Assembly: GCA_963931925.1 (NCBI GenBank)
Contig: OZ007571.1
Span: forward strand, 53,692,763 to 53,756,762
Direction of reading: 5' to 3'
DNA length: 64,000 bases
From: Onchidella celtica
Taxonomy: Eukaryota > Mollusca > Gastropoda > Systellommatophora > Onchidiidae
Shown: positions 25,247-36,000 of the stretch, piece after piece
Position numbering within the stretch: the first letter of the stretch is position 1
Layout: each line of letters starts with the position of its first letter
The notes under the pieces: generated by a model
Database searches by the model: none
What the model was told of the DNA's origin: nothing
The model's input: only the letters and a program-made list of their open reading frames with translations
Position numbers and translations under genes: made by a program

Positions 25247-25510
25247 CTGTCTCTCCGTGTCTCTCTCTCTCTCTCTGTCTCTTTCTCTCTCTCTGTCTCT
25301 TTCTCTCCCTGTCTCTTTCTCTCTCTCTCTCTGTCTCTTCTCTCTCTGTCTCTCTGTCTCTTTCTCTCTCTGTTTCTCTTTCTCTCTCTCGCTCTCCCTC
25401 TCTCTCTCGCTCTCCCTCTCTCTCTCCCTCTGTCTCTGTCTCTCCCTCTGTCTCTGTCTCTCCCTCTCTATCTCTGTTTTTCTCTCTCTCTCCCTCCCTC
25501 TCTCTCTCAA
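25197..25510. repeat. Poly-C plus CT-rich microsatellite
   Basis: A C12 run is followed by about 300 bp of (TC)n interrupted by TG, TTC and TCC variants. Long Ser/Leu or Arg/Glu frames across it are composition artefacts. Confidence 0.9.
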
Positions 25511-26423
25511 TACAGTTGGCTTACCACATCGTGCACGGAAGACTAACATTATACCACAAAACCAAAATTGAAATACAGAGCTATTAAATTTTCATCCAGT
25601 CCCAAAGTCGATGGAACATTCCAGGCACCCAGTTGAGTTTGCTCTGTGTCAACACAGGACTCTACAGTAAAACGAGTGGCTTTCACGAGGGTCAACCAGA
25701 CCTACCCAACCGGTCTTGCGCTTGCTATAAACAGATATTTGACTCAGCCACTGGCACCCCGACACAAAAATTATTTTGCACCTGTAATACGCAGTGTCGA
25801 GGGCGGATTTTGTGCCTTGGGACAGGCCAGGAGTGTTTTTCGTGATATTACGCATGGGGCGTGGCAATATTTTGGTGGGGCATGGGATTTCAGAATGAAT
25901 ATTGTTACAAGTACGCATGACCCCATGTTGTTGTTTGTTTGTTTTTTTTGTTGTTGTTGTTGTTGTTTTTTTGCGCTAAGGGTACGTATTTTGAAGTCTT
26001 TTGTGACCAAAGCGAGAGAGTGAAATACTCCCGAAATACTCCAAACAACAGCCTTTAAGTAATTATTCTTTCAGATTTTCTTTTTTTCCTCCTGTTTCTT
26101 CGGTTGAAAGGGTAAGGGGGCAGGGTTGGGGATTCGATAGGATTTAGGGTTGAGGATAAGGACGAGGTTAGGGACAGGTTCGCTTCCCTAACGCAAAATG
26201 CTTGGGATACGTAAGTACTTGTAACAACAGCCTTTCAGAATTGGGCGTTTTTGTTTTGGGGTGTTTTTTTTTATTATGGTTTTGTGTACATGAACAGTTG
26301 TATGTAACAATCATTGTTCAATCATGGTAGAGTGCCTGTTTTGTTTTGTTTTCGTTTTTGTTTTTTGTTGTTGTTGGGTTGTTGTTGTTCTTTTTGGGGG
26401 GGGGGGGTGAAGTAGGGCGTGGG
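25511..26423. other. Non-coding stretch, no gene seen
   Basis: Contains (GTT)n/(TTG)n runs near 25928-25970 and 26340-26390 and a G12 run near 26396-26407. No gene signal. Confidence 0.5.
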
Positions 26424-26520
26424 TTTGAGTTTGAGTCTGAGTTTAACGGCGTGTCGGCAAGATAACGGCCACTTTGCGCCCCACACGGTTTTATCGTTCT
26501 CTCTCTTTGGGCTAGCTCTC
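26424..26520 (+). repeat. Dispersed repeat, copy 1 (GTTTAACGGC type)
   Basis: Contains 'gagtttgagt...gtttaacggcgtgtcggcaagataacggccacTTTGCGCC' followed by 'ctctctctttgggctagct'. A diverged copy in the same orientation occurs at 27570-27672. It is probably part of a SINE-like or other dispersed repeat whose limits I cannot define. Confidence 0.5.
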
Positions 26521-26570
26521 AGCCCTCAGATGCCTATAGATAAGATCAGATAAAAGTGTAGTTAGGGAGC

Positions 26571-26706
26571 TAACGGGAAAAGGCGTGTATTAAAAATCTA
26601 ACAGGAAAAGGCCCGTATTAAAAATCTAATGGGAAAAGGCCCGTATTAAAAATCTAACAGGAAAAGGCCCGTATTAAAAATCTAACGGGAAAAGGCCCGT
26701 GCTGGA
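26571..26706 (+). repeat. 28-bp minisatellite, ~4.7 copies
   Basis: The unit GGAAAAGGCCCGTATTAAAA followed by ATCTAACA repeats with a period of 28 bp and only single-base differences between copies. Confidence 0.9.
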
Positions 26707-27569
26707 AAATAATATGTCGGTGAGTTTTGTAAATATGATAAAAAATCTGTTAAATCCACTCGTAGAGTTCAGTTTCTTTCAGAAATGACAGGAGGCGCTG
26801 CGGGTCCACGTCAGAGAATAATTCTTTCATGGAGCCGCAGGCATAGTGTCTTGGGGGGCGCGGGAAACACAGGGAGAGGGTGAGTCTTTAAATAAGGATC
26901 TGCAACCCTCTGGAATGAGTGAGGAAAAGAGAAGACGTGAAGAGAGAAGAAGGGAAATGAAAGTGGAAATTTAATGAGGAGGTTGCATGACGTGAGGGAA
27001 AAAGTTTCAAAATGTAGAGAGGAGAGTTGGGTTTGGATGGGTGGAAGAGGGGCTGGTGGAAGATACCAGGGAGAGGGAGGAAGACAGAGGTAGGAAAAGA
27101 GGTACATCGGGAGGAAGTGAACAATAAAAGGAACTACATAGGTGGAATGTGGGGGGGGGGGGGGGATACTGAAAGCTTGTCAAGAAAATAGCAGATTCAG
27201 AGATAAGAAAAATAGTGAAATATTGGGTCGCTCAGTCATATTGTCCAAATAGCTGCGTCAGACTATGAAAACCATGCATAGATGAAAGGAAAGCACAGTT
27301 TAAACAGGGGGGCCCTATACAGGACATGAGAACCTGCGGCCCGCCAAGCAATTTTTGGCCGGCCCTTTGGGTTAATTGAAAATTAGCTTAATAAATATGC
27401 ACCTGCCCTGAGCTATGAACAAAAATTATAAAATGTAACCTGAGACACAGGATGCCGGAAAGAATCAGTTCGTCAAATTCCGCCCCTGGAGACTTGCGTG
27501 CTTATCATCGATGTCAACAATGCAACAATTCGCACCACATCCCTTCTCTATTGAACGAAAAAAGAGTAG

Positions 27570-27672
27570 TACTCGTTTGAGTTTGAGTTTGGGTTTAACA
27601 GCACGTCGGTACAATAACGGCCACGTTGCGCCTGTCACAGTTTTTTTTTCCGTTATCTCTCTTTGGACTAGT
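27570..27672 (+). repeat. Dispersed repeat, copy 2 (GTTTAACGGC type)
   Basis: Similar to 26424-26520: 'gagtttgagtttgggtttaacagcacgtcggtacaataacggccacgttgcgcc' then 'ctctctttggactagtttt'. The two copies are about 1.15 kb apart in the same orientation. Confidence 0.5.
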
Positions 27673-28085
27673 TTTGCAGTATATAATTATACGCGCGCAA
27701 TTTGTGGTCATATAGGGGGAGAAGAAATGATTCGTCTCGGTATTCTGTATCTTGGATGTGATACAGCATGCCCACTCCCACTGCAGCCCCTCCATACAGA
27801 CAACACTTAAACAGGCAAACACATAGATAGATAAATGGGGCGAGAGAGAGAGAGAGAGAGAGACAGAGAGAGGGAGAGAGAGAGAGGGGGGAGGGGGGGA
27901 TCGGCAAACAAAAGACGGAAAGCCAGAAGAGTTCTTCCCACACAATCCCCCATTCCTTTTGGCTATTCCTAAAACCTACCAGTGTAAGCAGGCTGTAAAG
28001 AGTTAACAGTGATGCCGTTTCAGTATTGAAAGGGTTAACGGCAGACCACTACGTTCTAGATATGGCAATTAAGGCGCATAAAATA
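27673..28085. other. Non-coding with GA-rich microsatellite
   Basis: A (GA)n/GGGGAG tract lies at about 27840-27900. No gene is supported. Confidence 0.5.
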
Positions 28086-28356
28086 TATCGTTGCCGTCCA
28101 GGAACAATGTTGTATGTCGAAAATCGGAAAAAAAAATGAAATTTGATAAGAGTATACATTTTTTCCCCGCGAATCGAATGGGACAGGTTTCAGATCGATT
28201 GGATTACAAGCTTTTTAGAATATTAAGTATTGTCATATTAAATTATGTTTTGGCAACAAAAAATCGTCCACAAAGAATAACACAAGTCGACATGCAAAAG
28301 TCAGTGCAGCACAACTGTAGCTAGTTGCATGTCGACATATAGTTTTCCCGGACTCT

Positions 28357-28950
28357 TTGAAGCATTCTAAAAATAGTCCTTGTGTAGGCTATCGTGTCAT
28401 ACGACATCGTGACCTACTCTTTCACTACGCAGTAGGTTATTTGGCCTGTTTCCTGTCCCTTTTTTGTTTTGTTTTACTACATCTGAATTTAATCCCCAAG
28501 CTGCGGAACCTAGCCCACAAACTGCCAAACCTAACCCTCAAGTTGCAGAACCTAACCCTCAAGTTGCAGAACCTAATCCCCAAGCTGCAGAATCTAATCC
28601 CCAAGCTGCAGGACCTAATCCCAAAACTGCAGAACCCAATTCCCAAGCTGCAGAACCCAATCCCCAAACTGCAGAACTCAATTCCCAAGCTGCAGAACCC
28701 AATCCCCAAAGTGAAGAGCCCGACCCCCTTTCCTCAAGACGCAAAATCCAAAAGTAGAAAACGGAAACGAGGAAAAAGCCAAAAGGAGCACATGAAAGAG
28801 ATATACAATAATGAAATGGAATGTACAAGTTCCAGAGGAAAACTTGTCCCACAAGGGAAAGTCGGGCGTGGCTGCAATGATACATGCAAAAGACAATGCC
28901 ATAAGGAAGTCAACGAAGAACAAAGGCAGGCTTATTATAAAATTCAACAG
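28357..28950 (+). CDS. Element B protein fragment with C-x3-C-x3-C motif
   Basis: The frame opens at 28357. From about 28490 to 28700 it is made of 21-bp repeats (7-residue units such as NLIPKLQ). It then reads KSRKRKRGKSQKEH, a basic stretch, and RGCNDTCKRQCHKEV followed by EQRQAYYKIQQ. This order matches element A residues about 390-455: a KRKR stretch, then GCGATCRNKC, then QEERTDIF. At 28950/28951 there is a CAG|GT that could be a splice donor. Reading through instead ends at 28998 inside a duplicated segment. The repeat part is also open in a second + frame (28464-28757, NPQAAEP units), so the frame used upstream of the basic stretch is unclear. Partial gene, function unproven. Confidence 0.45.
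28500..28705 (+). repeat. 21-bp coding-type minisatellite
   Basis: About ten copies of a unit like 'aatccccaagctgcagaac' (period 21) are open in two + frames and one - frame. Units differ by one to three bases. Confidence 0.85.
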
Positions 28951-29440
28951 GTTTTTATTTCTTATTTTTTACTTTTCATTACAATGGATGACGGCTAACA
29001 CGTGAATAACTAAGATCATTTAAACTTGTTTATACTGTCGAATAAAACTTTGAGAACCATTCAATCAGGATTTGAATTATTTGTTTATTGCTTATCAACT
29101 AATACATTATTGTTTGCGTTATGTCTGATCTTTTTGTTACCGTTCAGTTTTATTGTTGAGTTATCGTTTTATTCAAGTTTATTGGACATTCAATTGGTTT
29201 TTATTTCTTATTTTTTACATTTCATTACAATGGATGGCGGCTAACACGTGAATAACTAAGGTCATTTAAACTTTTTTATACTGTCGATGAAAACTTTGAG
29301 GACCGTTCAAATGGACTTGAATTATTTGTTTATGGCTTATCAACTAATAAATTTGTTTGCGTTATGTCTGATCTTTTTATTACCGTTCAGTTCTATTGTT
29401 GAGTTATCGTTTTATTCAAGTTTATTGGACATTGACAAGA
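28951..29440 (+). repeat. ~246-bp direct tandem duplication
   Basis: The segment beginning GTTTTTATTTCTTATTTTTT at 28951 starts again at 29197 and stays alignable to about 29440. Both copies carry 'acaatggatg(a/g)cggctaacacgtgaataacta' and 'ttattgttgagttatcg'. Substitutions and short indels show the duplication is not recent. Confidence 0.85.
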
Positions 29441-29700
29441 ATCAATAAAAACTGGTTTAGATTTAGTAATCTACTGCTGAAAAAAATCGATTAGGTCATA
29501 ATTGTTGTACGTCTAATATCTCAAAATTGAAAGAAAATATTGTAAACATAACATGGTAGTGATATGGAGCATGAAATTACAAAAATGTTGATATAAGTAG
29601 TGTGTCTGTACGACGTCTGCAACCAAAATAAAACAGTATATTGCTTCTCCTGAAAAGTAGCGATTTTGACACAGGACAATGTTCCTGGACGGCGACGATA

Positions 29701-31582
29701 GATCTCAGTATTTTTTTTTTCACAGAAAAAGCTACTTCAATTTTTCTTCTGAACTTCATTTTTTTTTTTTAAATTATAATTTTAAAAAAGTATAATACAT
29801 GTACAAATCCAGAATCAGCAAAATAATTATCTTCTGCGTAGGCACAAGGGTAACTTTACCCCAGGCTGGGGACACCTGTCCTAGATCAACTACTTTGGTC
29901 GGTCCATTACTCCTGTCGCGATGTGGGTTAGATGGGGAGAATTCGACTGACACTCTTTCGAGGTCCGCTCCCACAATCGACGAACACACAAAAAAAATAC
30001 TTGCACTCTAAAAATTAAATAAATCAATTGCTTTGATTTTTAGCAGAACTGTAGGGCAGTTTAATTACAGGAATTAATGTAACAAATATAATTATAAATA
30101 TAAATATCAATTCAAAGGCAACTGAATCTAACTAATGAAACTACAGCTTTCTATAAAGACTAACTTATTCACTCTAACTACTTGCAGGTCATATGAGTTA
30201 GATGCCAAATAGAATCCGCGCACGTGGCGACGGATATAACAGTTTAAATTCTATTAATTCAATGAGACATGTTATGATATGGACATTTCCTCTAGACACG
30301 CCATGGAGAATGCTTGTACAACCATGCGTTGTCTGGCGGTAGCTCTGAAACTGTCTTCAAAAGTAAGTAGAACGGTTCACTTTCATCATTACAAATTAGT
30401 ATGGACTCTCACCATGTGGCCCTCACTGGGAGTGAGAGCGCTGGATGTAAACGCTGTGGGTTTATATCAAACCAAGTAGCTTAGGCTCTGGAGCTTTAAA
30501 ACATCACGCTCCTCACAATATGGACTGCTCAACTGCGTCTCTATGTCTCTCATCTGGCTGAGGACTACCGCCGTCCACCTCGTAAATGGATTGTCTACAT
30601 GTGGCCTCTATCTAAGCTCTGCACGGGTTTAAATACTAAAGCTATGTCTCGACCTTCCGTCCAGATTCATACATTTGATTGGTGCAGTCGCTTCAGCTCA
30701 GCCTGCAATATTAATTTACGCTTGTCATGGCCTTGCGCCAAAATCAAGGTCAATTTTACGGTCTAGACAAAATTTAAAATGCGAAACATTAACTACTAAA
30801 ATCTTCAAACCCCGTGCTTTCTACTCTTATGCACGAATTTCCGAACGCCGACTAAGCGTCTAAATAAACTACCTTTACTCGCCCCTTATCTATGTTAATC
30901 AAAATCACGGGGTCGAGAACTGCTCTGTCATTCCTAGCTATACATTTATTCTGTCTCGCCCCTCCTTCTCTCCATCCATCAGAAAAAAGGTGTTTCAAAA
31001 CAAACTGTTCACGAGAACAGCTCAAGGACAAATTACGCTGGTTATAATCAACAAGATGGTAAAAATTAACTCACTGACGTCGTGGCCTAGCACGGCATTT
31101 ATGATCCTAATGTGATCATGACAACTCCTGCACCTCTCCGCATCGACGCCTATGACAGGTATGATCAGCAGAACACGACCTGGCTGTTCTGTTTCAGAAG
31201 GCCGCATTGTGAGAGGGGGAGGACAGGTCAGGAGACAGTTGGGGTCTCATAACCGTCAAGATTCATTGACTCCTGTGTCTTCGTTTACACCGGAATACTA
31301 TACTACTTCAGCAACTTTCCGTCTTGTCTATTTATTATTCATTGCTGTGTGTCAGGTAAGTCGATAGCGTTTAGCTAGCTCGCTAGCCGTATTTTCCTCC
31401 ATACAGATTAGATCTAAACCTTTGTCATCAGTATTCTGTTGTAAAAAGCCTCGGGGGAATTTGTCAGTCAAATAACACTACATTTTATGCCGCATTTTGC
31501 TAGGTTATGGGAAAACATCGAATTCGCACTATATTTGAATTAAATTCTTTACGTACGAAAGGCTTTTCTACATAACGAGGGT
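29701..31582. other. Unassigned stretch, no accepted gene
   Basis: Short frames only. The part from about 29840 to 31100 has C/T-rich + strand composition reminiscent of the two LTR copies, but I could not match ends or a duplication, so I do not call it. A polyT tract near 29710-29770 flanks element B. Confidence 0.4.
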
Positions 31583-31964
31583 TGTTTTAGGTCTTTGTTT
31601 TAGGAGGTTTCGCTGCACTTGGCATGTACACCTCACTTTTCTTGTTTTATTTTGCGTGTTCTTGTTTCTGTGTGTTTTTGTGGCAGGGATAAGTTTTTTT
31701 TTAATAATTTTGCCCGGGCAGCGGCCTTGTTCGGCATGCTTTCCTCGACTTTCAACTGCCAAGGTATCTTTAACGTGCGCAACGTGCACACCAACCCTCC
31801 TAATTTTTGTGCCTTATCCGAGAAGACTAGGTGCTCGATCCGACCTGCCATATGATCGGGGACAAGAACCCCTCCAAAAAAAATTCCAACCTGCCTGCAC
31901 CGACCGAACCCGGTGTCTTTGGCATGAGAGGCAAGCGCCCTGCCTCTAGGCCAACGTGACCCCT
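31583..31964 (-). mobile_element. tRNA-derived SINE (minus)
   Basis: On the minus strand the element starts with a tRNA-like head containing GGCCTAGAGGCAGGGCGC (box A region) and GGGTTCGGTCGG (box B region). Its body includes 'gcgcacgttaaagataccttggcag' and the tail ends 'cctcctaaaacaaagacctaaaac'. The same order is found in the + copy at 61701-62052. Pol III promoter boxes are recognisable but no intact tRNA is present. Confidence 0.8.
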
Positions 31965-32029
31965 AGAGACATTACCAATATCAAAAGTTGTCAACCAGAA
32001 TGTGTTTTGTCCAAGTTTAGACATTACAT

Positions 32030-32360
32030 TGAAATGCCTGTAGATATCCATGACACAAGGTGCATGACTTTATCTCATAACCCATTGTTGACTGAGATAT
32101 GACTGTGCACAGGACAATTTGGGAATGGCATTTTCAATAATGTTAACTCTATTGGATCATTTTGTTTCATATAATGAGATTGGCAAAGATTTATGAAATG
32201 GCTCTGTTGTAGACATGGGCTGCAGGGCTATTTTGATTAGAAATGGTCACTGGCAACTTGACATAATAAGGCCATTGGTAAGCGATATTTATTTGCTTTT
32301 CAATGCCTGTAGATATACAAGACATTAGGTGTATGACTTTATTTCATAACCCCATAAAAC
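32030..32360 (+). repeat. Pair of ~60-bp direct repeats
   Basis: The segment 'tgaaatgcctgtagatatcc...gcatgactttatctcataaccc' at about 32030-32093 recurs with changes at about 32300-32360. The spacer shows only weak self-similarity. Confidence 0.6.
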
Positions 32361-32583
32361 TACCCATGTGGACTGTGTTGTCAATTGTTCTTGCAGTTGT
32401 TTGAATTTTCATCAAGGTTACAAATTTTGAACTCGTTTACCTCAATTTGACTGTTTTGGACATAAAACATTCGCGTTTGCCAACCCTCCATATGGTTGTG
32501 TACTTTGTTATTGTTGTTTGTTGTGACAAAGTCAGTGCAACAATAAAAATCAGATAGTACTTTACTTTTATTGAGTAATAATT

Positions 32584-32766
32584 ATGTATCTGATGACCCA
32601 CAAATATGCCGGACAGTCCTGCCCGGCCCCGTTGAAGGACATCGTCCTTGGGAACGAGAACCTTATGAGTTGGACGATTTTAGACGGGATCATATTTCAT
32701 GTTCTGGGTGTTAATCTCCGAGCCGGGCATTACTGTCAAATAAAAAAAAAAAACCTACAAGACTAA
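32584..32766 (+). pseudogene. Possible USP (peptidase C19) His-box fragment
   Basis: A 60-residue frame contains WTILDGIIFHVLGVNLRAGHY, which resembles the C-terminal His box of ubiquitin-specific proteases (pattern xVIxHxGxxxxxGHY). Stops lie immediately upstream and the frame ends soon after the GHY, so at best it is a fragment. The similarity is short and could be chance. Confidence 0.25.
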
Positions 32767-33069
32767 CTTACCGAGGGGAGAGCTACGGACCCGCTCCTAT
32801 AGTCACGCCCCTGTATAATGTACTATCCTTATAGGCTATCTCAAAAAGGAATTCCTCCCCATTCTTGGGGTCCCGAATGTGTTTTATGGACCTACTTTTT
32901 GATGCTCTACATTTAGCCATTTTTACTGTGCTGTCGGAAGGGCTAACAGTCATGTTGACGAAATGTGTAGTGTGTGAGACTGTCCCCTCCCAGCTGTTGA
33001 TTGTCAGCGAAGCATCTTCAGGTGTGCTGTTTACTGTGACAACACTGGATAGGATGGGGCAGTTTGGTC

Positions 33070-36000
33070 AACGAGCAAGTAATGTGTAAGAGGGAGCGAG
33101 AAAGAGAGAGAACGAAACCAGCTGTCAAACATAACTCATGTTCCCACCTGTTTGGGGAGGACCAGAGCCAGAGAGAACGGGAGGGGGAGAAAGAGAGAGA
33201 GAGAGAGAGAGAGAGAAAGAACGAAGCCAACTAACACTTAACTCATTTTCCCACCTGTTTGTGGAGGCCCAGCGACAGAGAGAGAAAGAGAGATAGAACG
33301 AAGCCAACTGTAAAACACGACTCATTTTCCCAAATGTTTAGGGAGGACTAGCGACAGAGAGAGAAAGAAAGAGAGAGAACGAAGTCAACTGTAAAACACG
33401 ACTCATTTTCCCAAATGTTTTGGGGAGGACTAGCGACAAAGAGAGAAAGAAAGAGAGAGAACGAAGTCAACTGTAAAACACGACTCATTTTCCCAAATGT
33501 TTGGGGGGGGGGGGGACTAGCGACAGAGAGAGAAAGAAAGAGAGAGAACGAAGTCAACTGTAAAACACGACTCATTTTCCCAAATGTTTGGGGAGGACTA
33601 GCGACAGAGAGAGAAAGAAAGAGAGAGAACCAAGTCAACTGTAAAACACGACTCATTTTCCCAAATGTTTGGGGAGGACTAGCGACAGAAAGAGAAAGAA
33701 AGAGAGAGAACGAAGTCAACTGTAAAACATAACTCATTTTCCCAAATGTTTGGGGAGGACTAGCGACAGAGAGAGAAAGAAAGAGAGAGAACGAAGTCAA
33801 CTGTAAAACACGACTCATTTTCCCAAATGTTTTGGGGAGGACTAGCGACAGAGAGAGAAAGAGAGAGAACCAAGTCAACTGTAAAACACGACTCATTTTC
33901 TCAAATGTTTTGGGGAGGACTAGCGACAGAGAGAGAAAGAAAGAGAGAGAACGAAGTCAACTGTAAAACACGACTCATTTTCCCAAATGTTTGGGGAGGA
34001 CTAGCGACAGAGAGAGAAAGAGAGAGAACCAAGTCAACTGTAAAACACGACTCATTTTTCCAAATGTTTTGGGGAGGACTAGCGACAGAGAGAGAAAGAA
34101 AGAGAGAGAACGAAGTCAACTGTAAAACATAACTCATTTTCCCAAATGTTTGGGGAGGACTAGCGACAGAGAGAGAAAGAAAGAGAGAGAACGAAGTCAA
34201 CTGTAAAACACGACTCATTTTCCCAAATGTTTGGGGAGGACTAGCGACAGAGAGAGAAAGAAAGAGAGAGAACCAAGTCAACTGTAAAGCACGACTCATT
34301 TTCCCAAATGTTTTGGGGAGGACTAGCGACAGAGAGAGAAAGAAAGAGAGAGAACGAAGTCAACTGTAAAACATAACTCATTTTCCCAAATGTTTGGGGA
34401 GGACTAGCGACAGAGAGAGAAAGAAAGAGAAAGAACGAAGTCAACTGTAAAACACGACTCATTTTCCCAAATGTTTTGGGGAGGAATAGCGACAGAGAGA
34501 GAAAGAAAGAGAGAGAACGAAGTCAACTGTAAAAACACGACTCATTTTCCCAAATGTTTGGGGAGGACTAGCGACAGAGAGAGAAAAAGAGAGAGTCGAG
34601 TCAACTGTAAAACACGACTCATTTTCCCAAATGTTTTGGGGAGGACTAGCGACAGAGAGAGAAAGAAAGAGAGAGAACGAAGTCAACTGTAAAACACGAC
34701 TCATTTTCCCAAATGTTTTGGGGAGGACTAGCGACAGAGAGAGAAAGAGAGAGAACCAAGTCAACTGTAAAACACGACTCATTTTCTCAAATGTTTTGGG
34801 GAGGACTAGCGACAGAGAGAGAAAGAAAGAGAGAGAACGAAGTCAACTGTAAAACACGACTCATTTTCCCAAATGTTTGGGGAGGACTAGCGACAGAGAG
34901 AGAAAGAGAGAGAACCAAGTCAACTGTAAAACACGACTCATTTTTCCAAATGTTTTGGCCAGGACTAGCGACAGAGAGAGAAAGAAAGAGAGAGAACGAA
35001 GTCAACTGTAAAACATAACTCGTTTTCCCAAATGTTTGGGGAGGACTAGCGACAGAGAGAGAAAGAAAGAGAGAGAACGAAGTCAACTGTAAAACACGAC
35101 TCATTTTCCCAAATGTTTGGGGAGGACTAGCGACAGAGAGAGAAAGAAAGAGAGAGAACCAAGTCAACTGTAAAGCACGACTCATTTTCCCAAATGTTTT
35201 GGGGAGGACTAGCGACAGAGAGAGAAAGAAAGAGAGAGAACGAAGTCAACTGTAAAACATAACTCATTTTCCAAAATGTTTGGGGAGGACTAACGACAGA
35301 GAGAGAAAGAAAGAGAAAGAACGAAGTCATCTGTAAAACACGACTCATTTTCCCAAATGTTTTGGGGAGGAATAGCGACAGAGAGAGAAAGAAAGAGAGA
35401 GAACGAAGTCAACTGTAAAAACACGACTCATTTTCCCAAATGTTTGGGGAGGACTAGCGACAGAGAGAGAAAAAGAGAGAGTCGAGTCAACTGTAAAACA
35501 CGACTCATTTTCCCAAATGTTTTGGGGAGGACTAGCGACAGAGAGAGAAAGAAAGAGAGAGAACGAAGTCAACTGTAAAACACGACTCATTTTCCCAAAT
35601 GTTTTGGGGAGGACTAGCGACAAAGAGAGAAAGAAAGAGAGAGAACGAAGTCAACTGTAAAACACGACTCATTTTCCCAAATGTTTTGGGGAGGACTAGC
35701 GACAAAGAGAGAAAGAAAGAGAGAGAACGAAGTCAACTGTAAAACACGACTCATTTTCCCAAATGTTTGGGGGGGGGGGGACTAGCGACAGAGAGAGAAA
35801 GAAAGAGAGAGAACCAAGTCAACTGTAAAACACGACTCATTTTCCCAAATGTTTGGGGAGGACTAGCGACAGAGAGAGAAAGAAAGAGAGAGAACGAAGT
35901 CAACTGTAAAACATAACTCATTTTCCCAAATGTTTGGGGAGGACTAGCGACAGAGAGAGAAAGAAAGAGAGAGAACGAAGTCAACTGTAAAACACGACTC

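Larger units (their letters stand above)
28086..29700 (+). mobile_element. Element B: short TIR element with Cys-motif coding piece
   Basis: The left end (28086-28127) reads TATCGTTGCCGTCCAGGAAC and the right end (29659-29700), on the other strand, reads TATCGTCGCCGTCCAGGAAC. The two ~40-bp arms are about 85% alike by eye. Between them lies a frame on + (28357-28998) whose end carries RGCNDTCKRQC, matching the Cys-x3-Cys-x3-Cys block of the protein in element A. No transposase core is present, so this looks like a shortened, non-autonomous relative. No flanking target duplication could be identified, and the true ends may differ by a few bases. Confidence 0.6.

Noticed and set aside
25112-25571. 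Arg/Glu- and Ser/Leu-rich frames
   Set aside because: Translation of a CT/GA microsatellite.
27328-27370. hAT-like end 'gagaacctgcggcccgcc'
   Set aside because: Only one end is present. The partner end was not found.
29840-31100. Possible third LTR-like segment
   Set aside because: Composition is suggestive, but no TG...CA ends with a matching duplication could be found.
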